Assembly (NCBI RefSeq): GCF_002305895.1
Contig: NZ_CP022203.1
Span: 1,032,501-1,096,500 of the forward strand
DNA length: 64,000 nt
Direction: 5' to 3'
Origin: Corallococcus macrosporus DSM 14697
GTDB taxonomy: Bacteria > Myxococcota > Myxococcia > Myxococcales > Myxococcaceae
Within the stretch, counting starts at the first letter, position 1; every line of letters starts with the position of its first letter. Below, in pieces: positions 56,701 to 64,000 of this stretch. Below the pieces are notes generated by a model, which saw nothing but the letters and a program-made list of their open reading frames with translations, made no database searches and was not told the origin of the DNA. The position numbers were made by a program, and so were the translations under genes.

Positions 56701-57600
56701 ATGGCCGAGCGCACCTACCGAATCCACATCGCCGCGGAGCTGGCTGGAGTCCGCGTGGAGCTCATCCGGGCCTGGGAGCGGCGTTACGGCGTGTTGAACC
56801 CGCGCCGCACGCCCGCGGGCTACCGCGTCTACACGGACCGGGACGTGGCGGTGCTCAAGCAGCTCAAGAAGCTGACCGACGAAGGCGTGGCCATCAGCGA
56901 GGCGGCGAAGCTGCTGCCGCAGTTGATGGCGGGCCTGGACGCGGAGGCCGCCGCGCGGGGGGGCCGCCCGGACGCGCGGACCCACGCGGGGACGTGGCGG
57001 GAGTCCCTGCTCGCCGCCGCCCGGGCGTATGACCAGCCGCGCGTGTCGGACGTGCTGGACGAGGTGCTGGCCGCGCTGCCCCCGCTCAAGGCCTTCGATG
57101 ACGTGCTGGCGCCGCTCCTGTGTGACGTCGGCGAGCACTGGGCGGCGGGCGCGCTGACCGTCGCGCAGGAGCACCTGGTGTCGCAGATGGTGCGGGCGCG
57201 GCTGGTGGGCCTGCTGCACGCGGCGCCCCAGGGCCGGCACCGGCACGGCGTGCTGGCGTGCTTCCCGGAAGAGGAGCACGAGATGGGCCTGCTGGGCGCG
57301 GCGCTGCGGCTGCGGCACCTGGGCGTGCGGGTGACGCTGCTGGGCCAGCGCGTCCCCGCGGAGGACCTGGGCCGCGCGGTGGCGGCGCTGCGGCCGGACT
57401 TCGTGGGGCTGTCCGCGGTGGCCAGCCGGAGCGCCACGGCTTTCGAGGACACCCTGACGCGCGTGAAGCAGGCGCTGCCCCAGGGGATGCCCCTCTGGGT
57501 GGGCGGCGCCGCCGCGCGCTCGCACCAGGACGTGTGCGAGCGGCTGTCGGCGCACGTCTTCCAGGGCGAGGCGGACTGGGACCGGCTCGCCGGAGCGTGA
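56701..57600 (+). CDS. carH: CarH-type B12-dependent photoreceptor repressor
   Basis: This 299-residue paralogue of CarA has the MerR-type DNA-binding domain (AAELAGVRVELIRAWERRYGVLNPRRTPAGYRVY) and a complete adenosylcobalamin light-sensing module. The four-helix bundle carries W147-x9-E157-H158 (HWAAGALTVAQEH), and the B12 fold has the ligand motif EEHEMG (ExHxxG, His 193) followed by VTLLGQRVPAEDLG. In known CarH proteins AdoCbl drives tetramer formation and repression in the dark; light breaks the Co-C bond and releases DNA. It starts 15 bp after carA, the last gene of the operon. Having both CarA and CarH gives two parallel light responses. It ends 1 bp from the convergent ADYC gene. Confidence 0.93.
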   Translation: MAERTYRIHIAAELAGVRVELIRAWERRYGVLNPRRTPAGYRVYTDRDVAVLKQLKKLTDEGVAISEAAKLLPQLMAGLDAEAAARGGRPDARTHAGTWRESLLAAARAYDQPRVSDVLDEVLAALPPLKAFDDVLAPLLCDVGEHWAAGALTVAQEHLVSQMVRARLVGLLHAAPQGRHRHGVLACFPEEEHEMGLLGAALRLRHLGVRVTLLGQRVPAEDLGRAVAALRPDFVGLSAVASRSATAFEDTLTRVKQALPQGMPLWVGGAAARSHQDVCERLSAHVFQGEADWDRLAGA

Positions 57601-57601
57601 G

Positions 57602-59041
57602 TCAGGGCACGTTGATGGCGGAGTTGTTGAAGACGCGGCTGCCGTAGTGCTGCGCCGCCTCCTCCGCGTTGTCACAAATCTCCGCGCACTTGCCCGGGCC
57701 GTAGGGCGTGTTCGGGTCGCGGCAGTCATTCACGATGTTGCCCTGCTCATCGTAGATGGGCGGATTGAGCGGGACGCAGGACGCCGTCAGGTGCTTCCAG
57801 CGCAGGTGGCTGAGGCACGCGGGGCCCGCGGTGTTCCAGCCCGCCTCGAAGCTCAAGCCGTCCGAGCTGGAGCCCGGCGCGGGCGGGGGGATGATCTCCG
57901 GCGTCAGGGCGTCCCAGGGACGGATGCGCGTGCCGTCCTGGGTGAAGGACGTGCCCTGGCCGCAGTAGTCCGCGCGCGCCATGCGGGTGCAGGACCAGTG
58001 GGCCCTGGTGACGGGGCCGGACGTCGCGCCGTCCAGCCACGGTTGGTAGCCCCAGCGGTAGCACTTGGCGATGACGCCCGCGTCGCAGCCCAGCGTGAAG
58101 CCCCGGGTGCTCTCCTGCCGGTCACCTCGCTCGGTGAAGAGGCCCTTCACCGGCACGGCCCAGTTCACGCCCAGGGTGCACAGCGGCGCGGGCGACGGGC
58201 TGCTGGAGACGTGGTGCACCTGGTAGAGGAAGGTGTGCCCGCTCGGCTCCCACATGCCGGAGCCCTCGGGGGCGGGGAACGCGTTCGCGTGGGTGACGTC
58301 CGTGATTTCCAGCAGCGGGGGCCCTCCGGACGGCTGACGCAGCCGCGCGCCAATCAGGTCCTCGCCGCGGAGGACCTTGCGCGTCGCGGGGTAGGCGCCG
58401 GCCCGGCTCGTCAACTGCATCTGCCAGGCGGCGCCAGGCGTCCGCGGTCCGGCGAGCGCGGTGTAGACGCCGCTGGCGGGGCAGGTGAAGCGGACGCTGG
58501 GGCAGTCATTGAGGGTGACGTCGCTGTTGGCGGAGGCGAGGTAGCCCCGCGCCTGGTGCTCACACGGGGCCTCGCCCTCGCAGACGCGCAACACCGGCTT
58601 GCCCATGCACCGCTCCCGGAGCGCGCCGCCGCTGCTTCCCTCCAATGAGACGAGGCTGCCCGGCGAACACACGCCCTGTCCATTCACGGTGAAGCCACAG
58701 CCTCGCGTCTCGTCTTCAGCCGCCCCCGGCCCGCAGCGCGCCAGGCTCGGCGTGGTGCCGTGCACGGACAGGGGCATGGCGGCCACGATTTCTCCGCGAT
58801 TCAGCGCCAGGTTGGCGACCCGGAGCGCGCCGTCATGCTGCACGAGGGCCTCCGCGTACAGCACGGCGCGCACGGGCGTGGCGTGGAGCTGGGTGCCCTG
58901 GGAGTGGGAGTCGGGGTCGTCCTCGTCTCCCCTGAAGGACTGCTGCGTCAATGCCGCAGCCGCCTCGTCCAGGGGCGGCGCGCAGGCGGAGAGCAGGGTG
59001 ATGGCGAGGCAGGATGGGAGCAGTCGGAGGCGGAGCTTCAT
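57602..59041 (-). CDS. ADYC-domain lipoprotein
   Basis: This 479-residue surface lipoprotein (LLSAC lipobox, Cys 20) belongs to the myxobacterial ADYC family, named after the motif visible here in MARADYCGQGTSFTQDGT. It is rich in paired Cys (about 25), has RWKHLTASCVPLNPP and ends with EAAQHYGSRVFNNSAIN. The function of the family is unknown. Its own sigma54 promoter (59080-59095) and three palindromic sites upstream point to tight control, most likely by the activator encoded at the window edge. ATG 59041 with GAGG before it is preferred over a GTG three codons earlier. It ends 1 bp from carH in convergent orientation. Confidence 0.82.
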   Translation of the reverse strand: MKLRLRLLPSCLAITLLSACAPPLDEAAAALTQQSFRGDEDDPDSHSQGTQLHATPVRAVLYAEALVQHDGALRVANLALNRGEIVAAMPLSVHGTTPSLARCGPGAAEDETRGCGFTVNGQGVCSPGSLVSLEGSSGGALRERCMGKPVLRVCEGEAPCEHQARGYLASANSDVTLNDCPSVRFTCPASGVYTALAGPRTPGAAWQMQLTSRAGAYPATRKVLRGEDLIGARLRQPSGGPPLLEITDVTHANAFPAPEGSGMWEPSGHTFLYQVHHVSSSPSPAPLCTLGVNWAVPVKGLFTERGDRQESTRGFTLGCDAGVIAKCYRWGYQPWLDGATSGPVTRAHWSCTRMARADYCGQGTSFTQDGTRIRPWDALTPEIIPPPAPGSSSDGLSFEAGWNTAGPACLSHLRWKHLTASCVPLNPPIYDEQGNIVNDCRDPNTPYGPGKCAEICDNAEEAAQHYGSRVFNNSAINVP

Positions 59042-59079
59042 GTGAGGCACCTCGGTCGTTGTGGGGTGCTGCGTGGCAG

Positions 59080-59095
59080 AGCATCCGCCATGCCA
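59080..59095 (-). promoter_or_regulatory. sigma54 (-24/-12) promoter of the ADYC lipoprotein gene
   Basis: On the minus strand the sequence reads TGGCATGGCGGATGCT, with GG-N10-GC spacing and good agreement with TGGCAC-N5-TTGCW. It is close in sequence to the toxin-operon promoter (TGGCATGTCATGTGCT). The predicted transcript starts near 59069, about 28 bp before the start codon. Confidence 0.7.
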
Positions 59096-59108
59096 GCTCC
59101 GCGCTCCT

Positions 59109-59195
59109 GGCAGGACTTGCCGGCACCCCTGGCTGGACAGGCAAGGCGAGCCGGAATGGACGGCAAGGATTGCCAGGGGAGCGGCAAGGATTGCC
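59109..59195. promoter_or_regulatory. Three 13-bp palindromic sites upstream of the ADYC promoter
   Basis: GGCAAGGATTGCC occurs exactly at 59162-59174 and 59183-59195 (21-bp spacing), and a variant GGCAGGACTTGCC lies at 59109-59121 (53 bp from the next). Each is a GGCAA..TTGCC dyad. Spacings of about two and five helical turns place all three on one DNA face, as for an enhancer bound by an oligomeric activator. No gene lies in 59042-59209. Confidence 0.65.
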
Positions 59196-59209
59196 GGCCG
59201 AGCCCTCGC

Positions 59210-62200
59210 TCAGGGCCGGGGCGTGGCGCAGACGCGGAAGCCGGTGAGGGCCTCCCGCTGTGTCCGCTCCACGCGGTCCCGGTTGGCGGCGTGGGCCGTC
59301 AGGTCGCTCTGGTACCAGCTCCCGCCCTGGGCGGACGGCTTCTCCGGGTCCACGTTGGAGCGCGTCCACTCCCACACGTTGCCCGCCAGGTCGTCCACGC
59401 CGAAGGGGCTCCGCGAGCGCGGGTGGCTGCCCACTTCGTCGGGGCCGAAGCCCCAGGGCTCCCGGCCATAGGTGACGTCATGGTTGGCGTCGTCTGGCGC
59501 CAGCCAGTCGCCTGAAGGGTAGCGGCGCCCGTCCGCGCCCCGGGCGGCGCGCTCCCACTCCCGCTCCGTGCACATGCGCGCGCCTGGCACCTGCCCGGTG
59601 CGGTCCAGCCAGGCCACGTAGGCCAGGGCATCGTCGAAGGACACGGCGGACACGGGGAAGCGCAGCCAGTCCTGCTCCTGCCGGCGGTCCCGCTTGCCGT
59701 AGCGCAGCAGCTCGCCGTCCCTCACGCTGTAGCTGGCGGACGCGGGGCGCAGGGTGAGCCGCCAGCGGCCATCCGGCTCCCGCGCCAGGTCCACCACGGT
59801 GATGCGGCGCCGCGAGCCCGGCATCCTCGCGGCGCGCTCCTCGGGGGGCAGCGTCTCCAGGAAGGCGATGTACTGCGCGAACGTCACCTCGTGCCGCGCG
59901 ATGAGATATGCGCCCGTCTCCACGGGGTGCAGCGGCGGCGCGAAGAAGAAGGCACGGCGCAGGTACTCGCTCTCCGAGGCGCCCTGGAGGAAGCGGCCGG
60001 CGGGGATGTGCACGAAGCCTGCTGGGACGGACTCCGTGGCGGGCAGTGGCACCTCCAGCGCCAGTCGCTCCCCCGAGGCCAACAGCACGGGGACGCGCAC
60101 CGGGAACCGGCCTGGCGCTTCGATGACCAGCAGGTGTGAGCCCGCGGGCAGCGCCACTTCATGGAGCGGCGTCTGTCCCAGCTCTCTTCCCGGGAGGGGC
60201 TCTCCCTCCGGCGTGGGCTCCAGCAGCCGCACGCGAGCGCCCGCGGGCTCGCTGGTGAGGCTCACCAGCGCCGGTGCCGTCAGGCCCTGGCGCAGCTCGC
60301 CCATGGCGTCGTGGACCGCGAGCCGTGCGAGCCACTGCGCGCGCTGCTCGGGTTGGCGCTCCTGCTCGGCCAGCTCCACGCGCGTCACCAGCAGGTTGGC
60401 CATGAGCGGGCTCACCCGAGGGTTTCCGGGGGCCAGTCCCCAGGCGGCCTCCAGCTCCGACATGGCACGCAAGAGGGTCTCCTCCACCGCCTGTCTGGCC
60501 TGCCGCGCTTGCGTCCACACGGCCTCGGCCGCTTGACGGTTCCGCGGCCCTGGCGTGTCGAACAGGGTGAAGGCCTGGAAGCGCAGGTGCCCGAGCTGAC
60601 CGAGGTGTCCCTCCAGCGCGGCCTGCTGCGCCCGGGCTTCGTCCAGGTGGCGGTTGATGCGGGCGTCCAACTGCGCCTGGGCCTGCACGCGGGTGACGCC
60701 CACCACGCCTCCCAGCACCAGCGGCACCAGCGCCACGGCCAGCCAGCGGGTGAGGCGTTGCCGGCGCGCGGCCGCCCTGGAGCGGGCGAGGAAGTCTCGC
60801 TCGCGGGCGCCATCGACGTGAGAGAGGCCCGCGGCCCGGACGACCTGGAGCTGCCGGGTGCCGTAGAGCAGCTCGGCGGGGCGTCCCAGCCGCGCCCACT
60901 CCGCGGCGGCGCGCTCCAGGCGCAGGCGCACGGCGCGGCGCTGTTCGTCCCGTCCCAGCCACCCGCGCAGCGTGTCCCAACCGGTGACGAGGCTCTCATG
61001 GGCCAGCGTGTAGACGCCGTCGCCGTCCTCGGCCTCGCCCGCGGTGAGCAGCCGGCCGCGCACCAGGCCGTCGAGCACCTCGCGCCCGGTGTCATCGCCG
61101 GGGCCGCGCAGCAGCTCCTCCCGCGTGCGGCGCAGGCGGGTGCCCTCGGGCGTCACCAGCTCCAGGAGCAGCTCCCGGGCGCGAGGCCGTTGCTCGGGCC
61201 GGAGCCGGGCGACCACCGCGTCCGCGTGACGGGCCAGCGCGCCCTCCACGCCACCCAGGGCTTCCAGTGCGGCGGCGGGGATGCGCTGCCGATGGACGTC
61301 CCGCGCCTCCCAGAGTGCCTCCAGCGCGAACTGGAGCAGGGGCAGGCCTCCTTCCGCGCGGGCGGCGGAGGCGACCAGGGCGTCCACCATGGCGGGCGTC
61401 TCGAAGCGCAGGCCCTGCATGCGCAGCGGGCCTTCCACGGCTTCGCGCAGCCCGTGCGCGGAGAGGGCGCGCAGCAGGTGGAGCGCGCGGGGCACTTCGT
61501 CACCCAGGCCCGGGAGGGCCACCAGCCGCGTGAGGCAGTCGCTGCGCGCGGTGGCGAGGAGGCGGACGCGGGGCGCGCGGCGCGGCACCAGGGCCAGCTC
61601 CTCGGCGAGCCGGGCCGCCTGCGCGGGTTCGGAGAAGGTGACCAGCTCCTCGAGCTGGTCGATGAAGAGCAGCAGCGGCGCGGCGTCCGCGGGGCGGCGG
61701 CGCAGGGCGCGGGCCAGGACGCCGGGCTCCTCGGTGGCGAGGCGCCCGCCCAAGGACTCCGCGCTCTCTCCGACGAGGGGGGCCAGGAGCTCCACCCAGG
61801 TGTCCAGCGGCCGTCGTCCGGGGGGGCCGGAGAGGACTGTCCACGCGGGCCCGCCGTCCTCCAACCCGCCCTGGCTGACGGCGGGGAGCACGCCCGCGCG
61901 GCACAGCGAGGACTTGCCCACGCCGGAGTCGCCCGCCACCAGGACGAAGGTGTCGCCGCGCAGCCGGTCCAGGACTTCCCGCAGCGCGGGCTCACGGCCG
62001 AAGAAGACGCTCCGGTGCGCGGCATCGAAGGCGCGCAGGCCCAGGTAGGGATTGCCGGAGGGGAGGGCGCTGGCGCGTGTGGGGGTGCTCAGCGCTTCGA
62101 GGGCTTCCCGAAGCGCGTCGCCGGATTCGTAGCGCCGGGCCGGGTCCGCGGCGAGGCAGCGGTCCACGATGGCGGCGAGGGCGGGCGAGACACCCGGTGC

Positions 62201-63234
62201 GCGCTCGGCGAGGGGCGGAGGGGGCTGCGCCTGGACGGCGGCGCCGAGCAGCTCCAGCGGGACGCCGTCATGGGGCGCACGGCCCGCGCACAGCTCGTAG
62301 AGGAGGACTCCGAGCGCGTAGACGTCGCTGGCCCGGCTGGCGGGCTCACCGCGCCACAGCTCGGGCGCGAGGTAGAGCGGCGTTCCCGGGACGAGGTCGT
62401 GGCGAGCCTCGTTGGAGCCGGGCGGGGCGAAGTCACCGGGACCGGTGTCGGGCACGCCCGCGCCGTCTCGCAGGCGCGGGTTGGGCTCCTGTGTGGCGGT
62501 GCCGGGCGCTGCCGCGGCGGCTTGTCGTCCCCGCGTGCCGGCGTCAGGCCGGAGGTCGTCGGGCCCTCCAGCGCCGCCGCCGGGCCTCCGGGCGCTGTGC
62601 GTCAGCGGGCCGTCGTGTGGCCCGGTGTCTGGGGCGCTGGGGCCAGGGAGCGGCCGCGTGTCGGTGAGCGGCCGGGGCCCGGCGGGCTTCGCTCCCGGCA
62701 CGGGCGGGGCGCCCGCGGCCAGGGCGGAGCGCTCCACCTCCGCGAGGGCGGCCTCCGCGAGCCCGAAGTCGAGCAGCTTCACCTCGCCGTCCTCGGAGAG
62801 GATGGCGTTGGCGGGCTTGATGTCCCGGTGGAGGATGCCGCGCCGGTGCGCCGCGGCCAGCCCCCTGGCGAGCCCGCGCCCCAACTGGAGCGCCAGCCGC
62901 GCGTCCACGGGCCGCTGCAGCCGGTCCAGCGGCTCACCCTGGATGAACTCGGACACCAGGTAGGGCTGTCCGCGCACCTCACCGACGCGGTGGATGGCCA
63001 CCACGTTGGGATGCTGGAGCCGGGCGACGGCGCGAGCCTCCTGGAAGAAGCGCGCGCGTGCCGCCGCGTCGGGCAGCCGCCCCATCGCCGTGGCGATGAA
63101 CTTCACCGCCACCCGGCGGTCCAGCAGCGTGTCCTGCGCCAGGAACACCTGGCCCATGGCGCCGTGCCCCAGGGGGTGCAGCAGCCGGTACTCCTCGAAC
63201 TCCGAGGGGGGCTCCAGTCGCCCGGAGGGGGATT

Positions 63235-63238
<4 letters not shown>
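59210..63238 (-). CDS. Ser/Thr kinase - STAND-like ATPase - FGE-sulfatase fusion protein
   Basis: This 1342-residue multidomain protein has a kinase domain at 16-380 (LGHGAMGQVF, Lys 46, HRDIKPAN with Asp 139, DFG 157-159, APE 291-293). DFG and APE are 132 residues apart because of a Pro/Gly-rich insert of about 110 residues, far longer than usual. An NTPase-like region follows (about 397-800) with P-loop GDSGVGKSS (436-444) and LLLFIDQLEELVTF as Walker B. A membrane helix (WLAVALVPLVLGGVVGV), a helical stalk, a PEGA-like segment and a C-terminal formylglycine-generating-enzyme/sulfatase-modifying domain complete it (FVHIPAGRFLQGASESE; LCTERE-like MCTEREWERAARG; NVWEWTRSNVDPE; GFRVC). Its start overlaps the activator gene stop (ATGA), so kinase and activator are coupled. 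It probably senses an external cue and phosphorylates the activator; that is inference. Confidence 0.85.

Positions 63239-64000
<762 letters not shown>

Noticed and set aside
55819-57600. Possible tandem gene duplication artefact of one MerR/B12 regulator.
   Set aside because: The two proteins are clearly diverged and the carA-carH pair is the known arrangement in M. xanthus.

Overview
The window reads as a chromosomal segment of a Myxococcus-like delta-proteobacterium (Myxococcaceae). The evidence is very high G+C with G/C-ending codons; several Ser/Thr protein kinases; PEGA, FHA, RCC1, ADYC and cysteine-rich repeat lipoproteins; sigma54 enhancer-binding proteins; and a light-responsive carotenoid operon ending in the carA-carH gene pair in the order known from M. 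xanthus. No tRNA, rRNA, CRISPR array, insertion sequence or phage gene was recognised.

Left part (1-14.8 kb): the 5' part of a Dps-like gene, a DUF4442 protein and a large kinase with TPR-like repeats come first. Then follows what looks like one regulatory unit. An FHA/AAA+/Fis-type sigma54 activator (5945-7573, minus) lies between two well-matched -24/-12 promoters. One reads left into a degenerate cupredoxin and an M43 metalloprotease. The other reads right into four genes (7783-12442) for helical proteins that look like a multi-component alpha-helical pore-forming toxin: two members with a hydrophobic hairpin, one without, and one secreted. A pair of 12-bp dyads exactly 21 bp apart sits between the activator gene and the toxin promoter. 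A TonB-C protein and a lipase follow.

Middle (14.9-46.5 kb): an S46 peptidase, a kinase with an exact 81-bp internal duplication, a leader with a 19-bp-stem hairpin ahead of a cyclase-fold protein that lacks a metal-binding Asp, and a GST. A minus-strand block then holds a host-attachment family protein, an MCP, a HAD hydrolase and a glycosyltransferase. Further on are PEGA and MopE-like surface proteins next to a third kinase, an FHA protein, an esterase lipoprotein, an ATP-grasp protein, a 1499-residue mosaic amidohydrolase lipoprotein, a metallophosphoesterase/TetR pair, a 28-repeat RCC1 lipoprotein, a small Arg-rich protein, an unknown protein, a second esterase, an epimerase and a thioredoxin-fold protein.

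Right part (47-57.6 kb): the carotenoid operon crtE-crtI-crtB-crtD-crtC-GT-crtYc-crtYd-acyltransferase-carA-carH, mostly with ATGA/GTGA overlaps, behind a promoter with an inverted-repeat operator. This gene set can account for a monocyclic, glycosylated and acylated carotenoid of the myxobacton-ester type under B12/light control.

Far right (57.6-64 kb): another likely regulatory unit. A truncated sigma54 activator is translationally coupled to a kinase/ATPase/FGE-sulfatase fusion, followed on the same strand by an ADYC lipoprotein. That lipoprotein gene has its own sigma54 promoter and three palindromic upstream sites on one helical face.

The strongest candidate for an undescribed system is the sigma54-controlled multi-component toxin plus protease locus at 4.5-12.5 kb. 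The ADYC locus is a second, similarly built regulatory cassette.
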